This document shows, in pieces, positions 55,392 to 64,000 of a DNA stretch of 64,000 bases. The position numbers and the translations under genes were made by a program. Source of the DNA: Peribacillus faecalis (GTDB taxonomy: Bacteria; Bacillota; Bacilli; Bacillales; DSM-1321). The notes under the pieces are model-generated. The model worked only from the letters and a program-made list of their open reading frames with translations, had not been told where the DNA came from and ran no database searches. How positions within the stretch are numbered: position 1 is the first letter of the stretch; each line of letters starts with the position of its first letter. The stretch lies in the NCBI RefSeq assembly GCF_014712675.1, contig NZ_JACXSI010000066.1:52412-116411 (forward strand), given 5' to 3'.

Positions 55392-56339
55392 ATGTCAAAG
55401 AATGAAAAAAGTGTACTATTAGAAGTAAAACATTTAAAGCAATTTTTTAATGAAGGTAAAGAAAATGAAGTAAGAGCGATCAATGACGTATCATTTTCGA
55501 TTTACGAAGGTGAAACACTTGGTCTTGTAGGTGAATCAGGTTGCGGTAAATCAACAACTGGCCGTACGATTATCCGCCTGTATGAAGCGACTGACGGAGA
55601 AGTGCTTTTCCGCGGAGAAAATGTACATGGCAAGAAAACAAAAGCGCAAATGAAGGAATTCAACCGTAAAATTCAAATGATCTTCCAAGATCCATACGCA
55701 TCATTGAATCCTCGTATGAAGGTCAGTGACTTGATTGCGGAAGGTATCGATATCCATGGTCTTGCAAAGGACAAGGAAGACCGTATGAATCAAGTTTACC
55801 GCCTTCTTGAAACAGTAGGCTTGAACAGAGAGCATGCGAACCGTTATCCGCATGAATTCTCGGGCGGTCAACGTCAGCGTATCGGTATCGCTCGTGCACT
55901 TGCGGTTCAGCCAGACTTCATTATTGCCGATGAGCCAATTTCCGCATTGGACGTGTCAATTCAGGCACAGGTTGTTAACTTAATGAAGCAGCTGCAAGAG
56001 GAAAAAGGGTTAACTTACTTATTTATTGCCCATGATTTATCAATGGTTAAATATATAAGTGATCGAATTGGGGTAATGTATTTTGGTAAGCTTGTAGAGT
56101 TGGCTCCGAGTGAGGAGTTATATGAAAATCCGCTGCATCCTTACACACAATCACTGCTATCGGCTATTCCTCAGCCAGATCCGATTACTGAACGTAAACG
56201 TCAACGTAAACCGTATGATCCTGCTGTGCATCAATATGCAGAAGGTGAAGAAGTGAAAATGCGTGAAGTGAAGCCTGGACACTTTGTTTATTGCTCTGAG
56301 AAGGAATTCAAACAATACCAGGAACAAATGAAGAAATAA
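55392..56339 (+). CDS. oppF: Oligopeptide transporter ATPase OppF
   Basis: The 315-residue ATPase shows [53 protein letters not shown] and IAHDLS. It ends with the [15 protein letters not shown] segment of F subunits. AAAGGAGG straddles the oppD stop. It is the last gene of the operon. Confidence 0.94.
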   Translation: MSKNEKSVLLEVKHLKQFFNEGKENEVRAINDVSFSIYEGETLGLVGESGCGKSTTGRTIIRLYEATDGEVLFRGENVHGKKTKAQMKEFNRKIQMIFQDPYASLNPRMKVSDLIAEGIDIHGLAKDKEDRMNQVYRLLETVGLNREHANRYPHEFSGGQRQRIGIARALAVQPDFIIADEPISALDVSIQAQVVNLMKQLQEEKGLTYLFIAHDLSMVKYISDRIGVMYFGKLVELAPSEELYENPLHPYTQSLLSAIPQPDPITERKRQRKPYDPAVHQYAEGEEVKMREVKPGHFVYCSEKEFKQYQEQMKK

Positions 56340-56371
56340 AAAATGGTCAGGTGCTCCCTGACCATTTTCTT
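56340..56371. terminator. Bidirectional terminator after oppF
   Basis: AAATGGTCAGG pairs perfectly with CCTGACCATTT, followed by TTCTT. It also faces the convergent small gene at 56387. Confidence 0.85.
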
Positions 56372-56386
56372 ATACAAAGAGAAAAG

Positions 56387-56572
56387 CTATTTCTTCTTGC
56401 CGCCTACTGACTTCCAACCGATTTGTGTATTTGTTGTTGCATCCGAAAATTTTGTCTTTTGCTTTCCGCCGAAAATACTGGTGCCAATGAAATTTGTTAT
56501 AACCCCATTTAAGGCAGTGATGATGATGATTAATGACGCGACAATCATAAAATCAAAAATATATTCAGTCAT
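56387..56572 (-). CDS. Small hypothetical membrane protein, 61 residues
   Basis: The protein starts MTEYIFDFMIVASLIIIITA with one membrane helix (about 8-30), followed by a soluble tail FGGKQKTKFSDATTNTQIGW and KSVGGKKK. AGGAG lies eight bases upstream of the ATG at 56572; the in-frame GTG at 56578 is inside the spacer. I do not recognise the family. It is convergent with oppF and shares its terminator. Confidence 0.65.
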   Translation of the reverse strand: MTEYIFDFMIVASLIIIITALNGVITNFIGTSIFGGKQKTKFSDATTNTQIGWKSVGGKKK

Positions 56573-57097
56573 GGCCACAACTCCTAAATAGTTGGTTTTA
56601 TATAAATGTATTTTAAATAGATAAATTCTTGCTAAGAAGTTTATAGTCCTGCATTTAGAATGAAAAATTACTTAGGAATGTTCAATCCTTAACGCACAAT
56701 AATGTGAAAATTAAAATATGTTAAAATCATCTGTTTTGAATGCTTGTACAGCGGGTACATTTTAGTAAGGGAAAATAGAAATTGTCTAAATAATATTATA
56801 TTAGGATATGGATATTTGATGGTAATTGAGAATGAAGACTGTTTATTATCAGTGGAATTATGTCTGAATTGTGACGTAAAAATCATTTGGAATGCTGAAA
56901 AACAGCTGTTAGTGATGTAGAATTTAAGGATTTTTCAATATTTTTTAAAAAAGTTGTTCAATTTGTTACAATATAATGTATAATTAACTGTAGATATTAC
57001 TTAATTAAAGTAATTTCAATGTAGAATGATTTGTGGATGGGGAATAGTTTTCTCAATAATAGATCTAAGATTCTATAAAGAGGAAGTGGTAAATTTA
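56573..57097. other. Long spx upstream region
   Basis: About 520 AT-rich bases precede spx. The best promoter-like feature is TTGTTC at 56954-56959 with TATAAT hexamers at 56972 and 56979. Spacing is non-ideal for both (12 and 19). B. subtilis spx has several promoters and PerR/YodB sites; I could not locate those boxes with confidence. No gene is convincing in this gap. Confidence 0.45.
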
Positions 57098-57493
57098 ATG
57101 GTCACTTTATATACATCACCAAGCTGTACATCTTGCCGAAAAGCAAAAGCATGGCTTGAAGAGCATAATATACCTTATGTTGAACGAAATATCTTTTCGG
57201 AATCTCTTTCTATTGAAGAAATAAAAGAGATTTTACGTATGACTGAAGATGGAACGGACGAAATCATTTCAACAAGATCAAAAACATTCCAAAAGCTGAA
57301 TGTGAATTTGGAAACGTTACCTTTGCAAAGATTGTACCGTCTTATTAAAGAAAATCCTGGTCTTTTAAGAAGACCGATTATTCTTGATGAGAAAAGATTG
57401 CAAGTTGGCTACAATGAAGATGAAATCCGTCGTTTCCTACCTAGGAAAGTACGCACATACCATTTGCGCGAGGCACAGAGATTAGTAAATTAA
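57098..57493 (+). CDS. spx: Spx disulfide-stress transcription regulator
   Basis: Spx binds the RNA polymerase alpha C-terminal domain and redirects transcription under thiol stress. Its 131 residues equal the B. subtilis length. Cys10 and Cys13 form the redox switch in [14 protein letters not shown], and the Arg in ISTRSKTF is the conserved RPI-motif region. The ATG at 57098 follows GAGGAAG; the longer frame from 57026 is not supported. It is normally degraded by ClpXP. MecA, encoded next, also contacts Spx. Confidence 0.95.
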   Translation: MVTLYTSPSCTSCRKAKAWLEEHNIPYVERNIFSESLSIEEIKEILRMTEDGTDEIISTRSKTFQKLNVNLETLPLQRLYRLIKENPGLLRRPIILDEKRLQVGYNEDEIRRFLPRKVRTYHLREAQRLVN

Positions 57494-57500
57494 TAAACCT

Positions 57501-57537
57501 GACTCCTTAGCATGATACTGAACTAAGGCTCTTTTTT
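57501..57537 (+). terminator. First terminator after spx
   Basis: GACTCCTTAG pairs with CTAAGGCTC (one mismatch), followed by six T residues. Confidence 0.6.
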
Positions 57538-57550
57538 GGGTGAACATAGG

Positions 57551-57591
57551 AAGTGTTTTCATAATCGGGTTTTTATGAGGACACTTTTTTT
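57551..57591 (+). terminator. Second terminator after spx
   Basis: AAGTGT-TT-TCATAA pairs with TTATGA-GG-ACACTT, followed by a T run. Confidence 0.7.
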
Positions 57592-57742
57592 ATTTTATAA
57601 AAAATCATCAAAACATTCCGTGAATTTAAGGCCAACACAGAAAATTTCATTATAATTATAGTTAACAGAAGGATGACGGTAACATCTTGCACAATAGCAA
57701 GATTTTATGTAAAATTATGTTCAATCTTTTGCTGCATCCAGT

Positions 57743-57892
57743 AAAGAAGGATCGGTGCCGGTTCCTTAAAACAAGACTGCTGTCTAACCTTACACCTGTC
57801 ATGCTCGGTCCTAAGCCGCGTGTCTCCTTTTTCATTGATGTGAAATCAAGGCGAAAAGACAAAAATGAAAAAGGACCGGTGCCGGTTTTTCT
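57743..57892 (-). repeat. Modular gene-end repeat, copy G
   Basis: In minus orientation the end hairpin lies at 57892-57868 and the second stem is CTTTTTCATT with AATGAAAAAG. The short body ends at GTTAGACAG near 57781. A second end hairpin (AAGGATCGGTGCCGGTTCCTT) lies at 57747-57767. The remaining bases of this 590-base gap hold the spx terminators and the mecA promoter region, with TATAAT at 58015. Confidence 0.78.
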
Positions 57893-58085
57893 CATTAGGC
57901 ATTGGTGGGTTTTTATAATTTTACTGCATTTCATTTTCCTTCTTCACACTTTTATCATAAAATGAAGTAAGGAATTCTAGTGGTTATGTATGATGGATAT
58001 AGGGTAAAATAAGATATAATGCTAAACTCATTTTTTGGGGGTAATTCCCTTCACACTATATTTGCATAGAAGGGAGAGGGGATTA

Positions 58086-58766
58086 ATGGAAATAGAACGT
58101 ATTAATGAAAATACGGTAAAATTCTATATTTCTTATTTGGATATTGAAGAAAGAGGTTTTGATCGCGATGAAATTTGGTATAACCGCGATCGTAGCGAAG
58201 AATTATTCTGGGAAATGATGGATGAAATTCACCATGAAGAAGAATTTGCTATTGAAGGACCCTTATGGATACAAGTCCAAGCATTGGATAAAGGCCTGGA
58301 GATTATGGTCACGAAAGCGCAGTTTGCAAAAGACGGGCAACGGCTTGAAATACCGTTGGGTCAAGACGGAATTCAGGAACTGCCGGTAGATGAAAATTTG
58401 GAATCTTTTTTAGATGAGCATTTTCAAGGCAAGACTGATGGTTCAGAAGTTGACGCAATCCATTACAATTTAGACATACTTGAATTTACAATTGTGTTTG
58501 ATGATTTTGAAGATGTTATTTCCTTAAGCAAGCGAAATGGTTTATATGGGTTCCAATCATCCCTATACTATTTCGAGAAGAAGTACTATTTATATGTCGT
58601 ATTTAATGAAGAAGAAATTGAAGCGGAAGAGAATGTCGATAATGTTCTAAGCTTGCTCTTGGAATACGGCAATGAATCTTCTGTAACTATTCACCGCCTT
58701 CAAGAATACGGGAAAGAAATAGTAAAGGAAGATGTCTTTGAAACTGTTCAAACTTATTTTGCATAA
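58086..58766 (+). CDS. mecA: ClpC adaptor MecA
   Basis: MecA hands ComK and other clients to ClpCP. The 226-residue protein has the N-terminal target-binding domain (MEIERINENTVKFYISYLDI, about 1-80), an acidic linker, and a C-terminal ClpC-binding domain (about 125-225: FDDFEDVISLSKRNG, SLYYFEKKYYLYV). The ATG at 58086 follows GAGAGGGG. It neighbours spx as in B. subtilis. Confidence 0.94.
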   Translation: MEIERINENTVKFYISYLDIEERGFDRDEIWYNRDRSEELFWEMMDEIHHEEEFAIEGPLWIQVQALDKGLEIMVTKAQFAKDGQRLEIPLGQDGIQELPVDENLESFLDEHFQGKTDGSEVDAIHYNLDILEFTIVFDDFEDVISLSKRNGLYGFQSSLYYFEKKYYLYVVFNEEEIEAEENVDNVLSLLLEYGNESSVTIHRLQEYGKEIVKEDVFETVQTYFA

Positions 58767-58773
58767 AACTTGC

Positions 58774-58808
58774 GATCGATTTCTGTTAATTTGGAATCGG
58801 TCTTTTTT
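58774..58808 (+). terminator. Terminator after mecA
   Basis: GATCGATT pairs with AATCGGTC (one G.T) and is followed by six T residues. Confidence 0.7.
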
Positions 58809-58841
58809 ATTTTATTGAGCCGATTTTTCTTAAAAGATAAA

Positions 58842-59031
58842 GTTTATATTTTTGAACTTAGATAGCTGTCTAACCTTACACCTGCCATGCTCGGTCCTAA
58901 GCCATCCCACTCAAGAAACCAAGACCGGGTTTCTTGGGCGGTTTGTCTTAGTCCTGCCGCATGTCTCCTTTTTCATCGAAGTGAGTCTAAGTAGTATATT
59001 CACGATGAAAAAGGATCGGTAACGGTTTTTC
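58842..59031 (-). repeat. Modular gene-end repeat, copy E
   Basis: In minus orientation it starts with the end hairpin at 59031, close to the cls ribosome site at about 59036. It continues with TTTTTCATC/GATGAAAAA and the GAAACCCGGTCTTGGTTTC module. GCATGGCAGGTGTAAGG then TTAGACAGCTATCTAAGTTC ends it near 58852. Unlike the other copies it lies just upstream of a gene start. Confidence 0.8.
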
Positions 59032-59049
59032 TATTTGGAGGGGGAAGGG

Positions 59050-60561
59050 ATGAAAAATACGGTTAAGATCATTATGTTTGTTCTTTTATTGGGCGCAGTT
59101 GGATATTTTCTCAGAGACGAAATCCAGCAGAATTATATAAGTCTTTATAGTATTTTGATTACGATGTCCGCTATTATTATCGTATTTATTATATTTTTGG
59201 AAAATCGCACACCAAGCCAGACGTTGACGTGGCTTGTTGTATTCAGTGCGTTTCCTTTAATCGGCTTTTTCTTTTATTTTCTGTTCGGACGAAATTATTA
59301 CAGAGAAAAGTTATACCGTAAGAAGTATTTTTTGGACAAGCAAGTCTTTATAGAAATGGATGCTCCGAGAAGTATGAATGAGAAGCTATGGACAGAAATG
59401 AAAGGGCATCAGGAAAATCTTTTTCGTTTAGCGTGGCGAATCGGCAATAGTCCGATATCGGCTGAAACAGAAACATCGATACTGACAAACGGGCAAGAGA
59501 CTTTTTCGCAGTTGCTCAATCAGTTGAAACAAGCAAAGCATCATATTCATATGGAGTATTATATTATTCGAGATGATTCAATCAGCAATGAAATAAAAAG
59601 TATTTTAATTGAGCGGGCTAAGTCAGGCGTTAAAGTGCGTTTCCTTATTGATGCGGTCGGCTCAAGGAAGCTTCCGAAAAAGTATTTACGGGAATTGAAA
59701 GAGAATGGTGTTGAAGTGGCGATTTTTGGTCCGGTTAATTTGCCGTTCTTAAATAGTAAGTTGAATTTTCGTAATCATCGAAAGATTGTAGTTATCGATA
59801 GTCATGTTGGTTTTGTTGGCGGACTGAATATCGGAGATGAGTATTTAGGTCGTGTTGAAAGCTTCGGATTCTGGCGCGATACACACTTGCTCGTGAAAGG
59901 AGAGGCTGTACGGACATTGCAGCTGATTTTTTTACAAGATTGGTATTACAGTACGAATAAAAGTTTTTTATCGGACGATTATTTGCGGATACATGAGCAG
60001 GCCATTTCTCCATCTGGCGCTGTGCAAATGGTTGCCGGTGGACCTGATAATGAATATAGTGTCATAAAAAACATTTTCTTCAGCATGATTACATCCGCCC
60101 GAAAATCGGTTTGGATAGCCTCCCCATATTTCATTCCTGATGATGATATCTTTCAAGCTATTAAGCTCGCGGCATTAAGCGGCGTTGATGTCAGACTGCT
60201 CATCCCGCAAAATCCGGACAAGTGGTTTGTATGGTATGCTTCCCGTTCATACTTCCCGGATTTATTGGAGGCAGGGGTAAAAATTTATCAATACGAACGA
60301 GGGTTTATGCATAGCAAAGTTGTCATCGTCGATCATGAGCTTGCTTCCATCGGTACAGCTAATATGGATATGAGAAGCTTTCATTTGAATTTTGAAGTCA
60401 ATGCCTTTCTGTATAAAACGAATAGCATTCAAAAGCTTGTCAGCGATTATCAAGAGGATTTGCAGTATTCGAATCTGTTATCGTTCGAAAGCTTTAATAA
60501 GCGTCACTTTGGCAATCGAGTTTTAGAGTCCACCTGTCGCTTGCTGTCGCCGATGCTTTAG
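59050..60561 (+). CDS. cls: Cardiolipin synthase
   Basis: The 503-residue membrane enzyme joins phosphatidylglycerol molecules to cardiolipin. It has N-terminal membrane helices (about 5-25, 33-52, 60-82), a linker, and two phospholipase-D HKD motifs: NHRKIVVIDSHVGFVGG and MHSKVVIVDHELASIGT. The ATG at 59050 has GGAGGGGGAAGG just upstream; the TTG at 59035 lies within that site. The ribosome site begins a few bases after a modular repeat. A strong terminator follows. Confidence 0.92.
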   Translation: MKNTVKIIMFVLLLGAVGYFLRDEIQQNYISLYSILITMSAIIIVFIIFLENRTPSQTLTWLVVFSAFPLIGFFFYFLFGRNYYREKLYRKKYFLDKQVFIEMDAPRSMNEKLWTEMKGHQENLFRLAWRIGNSPISAETETSILTNGQETFSQLLNQLKQAKHHIHMEYYIIRDDSISNEIKSILIERAKSGVKVRFLIDAVGSRKLPKKYLRELKENGVEVAIFGPVNLPFLNSKLNFRNHRKIVVIDSHVGFVGGLNIGDEYLGRVESFGFWRDTHLLVKGEAVRTLQLIFLQDWYYSTNKSFLSDDYLRIHEQAISPSGAVQMVAGGPDNEYSVIKNIFFSMITSARKSVWIASPYFIPDDDIFQAIKLAALSGVDVRLLIPQNPDKWFVWYASRSYFPDLLEAGVKIYQYERGFMHSKVVIVDHELASIGTANMDMRSFHLNFEVNAFLYKTNSIQKLVSDYQEDLQYSNLLSFESFNKRHFGNRVLESTCRLLSPML

Positions 60562-60580
60562 CTTAGGCACAGAATTTCCG

Positions 60581-60617
60581 AATCGGCATTCTAATTTTTT
60601 AGATGCCGATTTTTTTG
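60581..60617 (+). terminator. Terminator after cls
   Basis: AATCGGCAT-CTAA pairs with TTAG-ATGCCGATT, followed by T residues. Confidence 0.85.
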
Positions 60618-60684
60618 CTGTTAAAAGGAAAATAGAAGAAGTTGTCGAAATGAAAAAGTATTAAATGAAAGGAGGTTAAGACTT

Positions 60685-61884
60685 GTGTTAATAGCCAAAG
60701 ATCAAAAGAATTGCTATGTATCATTGTTGACGTTATCCGATGGAGAGCTGCAGCGATACAGGGAAAAAATTTTATTCTGTCCGTGCTGCTCGGCGCGCGT
60801 GTTTTTAAAAGCCGGTAAAATTAAAATGCCGCATTTCGCTCATGTGCCCCATACGGTCTGTCATGCCGCATCAGAAGGAGAAACGGAGGAACATCTTTTA
60901 GGAAAGAAATTGCTCTATGAATGGCTAGAAAGACAAGGTTATCAACCTGAACTTGAAAAATATTTTCTGCAAATCAAGCAAAGGGCAGATATTTTTGTTC
61001 AGCATGACGGCAAGGATTATGCAATTGAATATCAATGCGCTGTTATTTCTCCTGAAGAAATAAAGAAGCGGACAAAGAGTTATATGTATCATGGCATCAC
61101 GCCGATTTGGATTTTGAGCAACCGGCATTTGAAATGGAAAAAAAGAAACACCTTTATGCTGTCGGTTTTTCAATGGACAGCAAGCTTCGGAACTGATCTT
61201 TTACCTAAATTGATTGCCTTTTCCCCGGAAAAATCGCAAGTGACGATTCTTCATCAATTAACTCCTTTTAGCGAAAGAACTGTATCTGCCTATCCTCAAA
61301 TTGTTTATCTTCACAAACTGTCTTTTTCAGAACTGATCAATGATCAAGCGGTATATCCGTTTCAAAAGTCTTTCTGGCTGCAAAAGAAACAATCGTGGCG
61401 AATGTTTGCAAATAACTATGCTACTGTCAATCAGCCTTTTTTTAGAGCCTTGTATACAGCCGGATTTTCACCTGCAACTATTCCGAATGAATGCGGCATA
61501 CCTGTTCCTTATATGCACATGTATCAATCAAGTGCTGTACTATGGCAGTTTTTGCTGTTTGACTTGGTGCTCCGCGATAAATGTGTAGGGGATTTTGTCA
61601 GACTTAGCGAATGGCGTTCAGCGTTGATTCGTTGTCTGAAGGAAGAAAAAATAATTCTTCGACATCATGCTTGCATAAGGACGAATCCTTTTCTGCCGAT
61701 GGAACAATATATATGTATGCTTGTTAAAATGAATGTTTTAAAGGTGGCAGAAGGAGGGCATATATATGCGAACCCCATTGAAAAATTCAATTCGGCCTCA
61801 ACGGAAAAGGAAGAGGAGTTTTATGAAGATGTAAAACGGTTTTATGAGGAGCTGATGGAGAGAGCTAAAGAGAAATTAGATTAA
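60685..61884 (+). CDS. coiA: Competence protein CoiA
   Basis: The 399-residue protein starts with a zinc-finger-like CPCCSARVFLKAGKIKMPHF followed by AHVPHTVCH. Next comes a nuclease-like domain with RADIFVQHDGKDYAIEYQCA, where D and E-x-Q fit a PD-(D/E)xK core. CoiA aids recombination of incoming DNA in competent Firmicutes. The start is GTG with AAAGGAGG upstream. It lies between cls and pepF; in B. subtilis coiA also precedes pepF (yjbG). Confidence 0.9.
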   Translation: MLIAKDQKNCYVSLLTLSDGELQRYREKILFCPCCSARVFLKAGKIKMPHFAHVPHTVCHAASEGETEEHLLGKKLLYEWLERQGYQPELEKYFLQIKQRADIFVQHDGKDYAIEYQCAVISPEEIKKRTKSYMYHGITPIWILSNRHLKWKKRNTFMLSVFQWTASFGTDLLPKLIAFSPEKSQVTILHQLTPFSERTVSAYPQIVYLHKLSFSELINDQAVYPFQKSFWLQKKQSWRMFANNYATVNQPFFRALYTAGFSPATIPNECGIPVPYMHMYQSSAVLWQFLLFDLVLRDKCVGDFVRLSEWRSALIRCLKEEKIILRHHACIRTNPFLPMEQYICMLVKMNVLKVAEGGHIYANPIEKFNSASTEKEEEFYEDVKRFYEELMERAKEKLD

Positions 61885-61998
61885 AAACATTTTTTTGAAA
61901 AGAATGACAGAAAATTGTTTAACGTGAATAGGAATGTTACTATAATCTTAATCTTACATAAGAAAAGGCACAATATGAATAGAGATGGAGGACTGAGC

Positions 61999-63816
61999 AT
62001 GTCTGAATTAAAAAAAACAAAAACGTTGCCTGCGCGCAGCGAAATAAAAGTAGAAGATACTTGGAACCTGGAGGATATTTTTGCGACTGATGAGGCATGG
62101 GAGCAGGAATATAATGAAGTGAAGGATTTATTAAAGGATGCGGCAGCGTTCCAAGGAACATTAGGTGAGAGCGCTGATCAGCTGTATCGTTTCCTTCAAT
62201 ATCAAGATAATCTTTCGGAGCGCTTCAGCAAAGTTAATGTGTATGCACATATGAAGCATGACCAAGATACATCGAATTCTTTTTATCAAGGCTTAGATGA
62301 CCGCGCTAAATCATTGTATGCGCAATTGTTAGGAGCACTTTCTTTCGTGACGCCTGAGCTTCTAAGCATTAATGAAGAAACACTGCAATCTTATTTGGAT
62401 GAGAATGAAGAATTGAAACTTTATCAGCACTATATCAATCAAATCAACTTGCAAAGACCGCATGTGCTTTCTGAGGCGGAAGAAGCGCTATTGGCGAAAG
62501 CATCTGAAGTATTCAATGCATCAAGCAATACATTCGGAATGCTGAACAATGCAGACTTGAAATTCCCGTCTATTATCGATGAGTCTGGTGAAGAAGTAGA
62601 AGTGACACACGGACGCTACAGCACATTCCTTGAAAGCAAAGACCGTAGAGTGCGCAAAGATGCATTTGAAGCCGTGTACAGCACATACGGACAGTTTTTA
62701 AATACATTCTCAAGTACGCTTGCCGGCACTGTGAAGAAACAAAACTTCAATGCTGACGTCCGACATTTTGACTCGGCAAGACAAGCGGCTTTAAGCGATA
62801 ATAATATTCCTGAGCAAGTATATGACAACTTGGTGCAAACAGTGAATGATAACTTGCACCTGCTGCACCGCTACACAGACTTGCGTAAAAAAGTGTTAGG
62901 TGTCGATGAACTGCACATGTATGATATGTATGCGCCGCTTGTCAAAGAAGTTGATATGAAAGTAACGTATGAAGAAGCGAAGGACTACTTGCTGAAAGGT
63001 CTCGCTCCACTTGGAGAAGATTATATTCGCATTTTAAAAGAAGGCTTTGAAAACCGCTGGGTGGACGTTCATGAGAATAAAGGGAAGCGGAGCGGCGCTT
63101 ATTCATCAGGGACATATGGCACAAATCCGTATATTTTGATGAACTGGCAAGACAATGTTAATAACTTATATACGCTTGGTCATGAGTTCGGCCATTCATT
63201 GCACTCGTATTACACAACGCATACGCAACCGCATATTTATGGCGACTACTCGATTTTCGTGGCAGAGGTTGCTTCGACATGTAATGAGAATTTGCTGACA
63301 GACTACTTGCTGAATACATTGACAGATGACAAGGAGCGCCTGTACATTTTGAACCACTATTTAGAAGGCTTCCGCGGTACTGTGTTCCGTCAAACGATGT
63401 TCGCTGAATTTGAGCAGCTGATTCATACAAAAGCAAAAGAAGGCGTCGCATTAACTGCCGATTATTTAACAGAGGAATATTTTAAATTAAATCAAAAATA
63501 CTTCGGTCAAAATGTATTTATTGATGAAGAAATCGGCAGAGAGTGGGCAAGAATCCCGCATTTCTACTACAATTTCTATGTGTATCAATATGCGACAGGT
63601 TTCAGTGCGGCATCTGCATTAAGCAAAGCAATACTTGAAGAAGGCCAACCAGCAGTTGACCGTTACATTGAATTCTTGAAATCCGGAAGCTCCGACTATC
63701 CGATTGAAGTGCTGAAAAAAGCCGGTGTAGACATGACGAAAGCTCAGCCGATTGAAGAAGCACTGAAAGTATTTGAAGAAAAGTTAAACGAAATGGAAAG
63801 ATTGCTGTCTAAATAA
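61999..63816 (+). CDS. pepF: Oligoendopeptidase F
   Basis: This 605-residue M3-family zinc peptidase cleaves short peptides in the cytoplasm and could process peptides brought in by Opp/App. The zinc motif HEFGH is at 395-399 (TLGHEFGHSLHSYY), with the third ligand expected in FVAEVASTCNENLL. The ATG at 61999 follows GGAGGACTGAGC; the frame from 61915 is unsupported. A decayed modular repeat begins at the base after its stop. Confidence 0.93.
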   Translation: MSELKKTKTLPARSEIKVEDTWNLEDIFATDEAWEQEYNEVKDLLKDAAAFQGTLGESADQLYRFLQYQDNLSERFSKVNVYAHMKHDQDTSNSFYQGLDDRAKSLYAQLLGALSFVTPELLSINEETLQSYLDENEELKLYQHYINQINLQRPHVLSEAEEALLAKASEVFNASSNTFGMLNNADLKFPSIIDESGEEVEVTHGRYSTFLESKDRRVRKDAFEAVYSTYGQFLNTFSSTLAGTVKKQNFNADVRHFDSARQAALSDNNIPEQVYDNLVQTVNDNLHLLHRYTDLRKKVLGVDELHMYDMYAPLVKEVDMKVTYEEAKDYLLKGLAPLGEDYIRILKEGFENRWVDVHENKGKRSGAYSSGTYGTNPYILMNWQDNVNNLYTLGHEFGHSLHSYYTTHTQPHIYGDYSIFVAEVASTCNENLLTDYLLNTLTDDKERLYILNHYLEGFRGTVFRQTMFAEFEQLIHTKAKEGVALTADYLTEEYFKLNQKYFGQNVFIDEEIGREWARIPHFYYNFYVYQYATGFSAASALSKAILEEGQPAVDRYIEFLKSGSSDYPIEVLKKAGVDMTKAQPIEEALKVFEEKLNEMERLLSK

Positions 63817-63859
63817 GAAAAATCGTCCAGAGTATGGCCGGTAAAGGTTAGACAATAAT
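63817..63859 (+). repeat. Modular gene-end repeat, copy J (internally deleted)
   Basis: It begins at the base after the pepF stop with GAAAAATCGTCC and passes within about 15 bases to TATGGCCGGTAAAGG and TTAGACAATA. Both ends of the element are present and nearly all of the body is missing. Confidence 0.65.
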
Positions 63860-63888
63860 ATTTATAGAAAAAAAGGTCAGCCTTATTT

Positions 63889-64000
63889 GTGAAATGTACC
63901 CTTTGTAAAGGACATTTATAAAAAAGGACGCTTAGGCTGCTTGATTAAGATGATCTCTGTATTGTACAGGGGTCATCTTATTTAATTTCCATTGATATCT
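63889..64000 (-). mobile_element. IS3-family (IS150-like) insertion element, 3' end, cut by window edge
   Basis: On the minus strand 64000-63935 encodes 22 residues including WKLNKMTPVQYRDHLNQAA before a TAA at 63932-63934, the usual OrfB transposase C-terminus of the IS150 group. The segment GAAATGTACCCTTTGTAAAG and GACATTTATA (from 63890) lies where the terminal inverted repeat should be; the exact boundary cannot be fixed from one end. Whether the element is intact lies beyond the window. Confidence 0.75.

Overview
The window is a chromosomal segment from a Bacillaceae bacterium, related to but distinct from Bacillus subtilis. Strong AGGAGG-type ribosome sites, TTG and GTG starts and moderately AT-rich DNA all fit. 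Gene order largely follows the B. subtilis yisK-to-yjbG interval: yisK, yisL, yisN, asnO; degV/yitS, yitT, yitU, yitV, yitW; argCJBD-carAB-argF; yjzC, yjzD, yjaU, yjaV, med, comZ; fabH-fabF; yjaZ; the app-like operon; yjbA; trpS; opp operon; spx; mecA; coiA; pepF. Gene symbols rest on protein recognition plus this synteny. No database search was run.

Layout. 1-6.2 kb: a repeat with an IS3 transposase remnant, a DUF418 membrane protein, YisK, YisL and a large FIST-PAS-GGDEF-EAL protein with a degenerate GGDEF motif. 6.2-12.3 kb: YisN, glutamine-dependent asparagine synthetase, a MATE exporter and a membrane-anchored GH13 amylase homologue that appears to have lost its catalytic residues. 12.3-12.8 kb: a decayed group II intron lodged just after a terminator. 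12.8-19.2 kb: small proteins, DegV, YitT, a HAD phosphatase, an esterase, a SufT-like protein, a DUF523 desulfidase-like protein and Fnr. 19.5-29 kb: a seven-gene arginine/carbamoyl-phosphate operon with ArgR/AhrC-type boxes. 29.4-37.1 kb: UppP, YjzC, CtsR-controlled ClpB, then yjzD and yjaU-yjaV-med-comZ. 37.6-41 kb: fabH-fabF and a zinc-protease-like YjaZ. 41.3-56.4 kb: two complete oligopeptide ABC transporters separated by yjbA, trpS and a DUF3899 gene. 57-63.8 kb: Spx, MecA, cardiolipin synthase, CoiA and PepF. The right edge cuts an IS3-family transposase.

Med, ComZ, Opp, Spx, MecA and CoiA are all linked to competence control or DNA uptake in B. subtilis, so the segment is rich in that regulatory circuit.

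The least explained signal is non-coding. At least ten copies or fragments of one modular repeat sit at gene ends, often touching the stop codon. Each carries a terminator-like hairpin followed by a second stem whose closing base pair covaries between copies (C:G, T:A or T.G). In the best copies the same end hairpin is repeated at the far end. Two other families are present: degenerate tandem arrays with a 20-21 bp period at three loci, and a GC-rich repeat of about 340 bp found twice, each time next to an IS3 transposase C-terminal remnant. I saw no rRNA, tRNA, CRISPR array or prophage.
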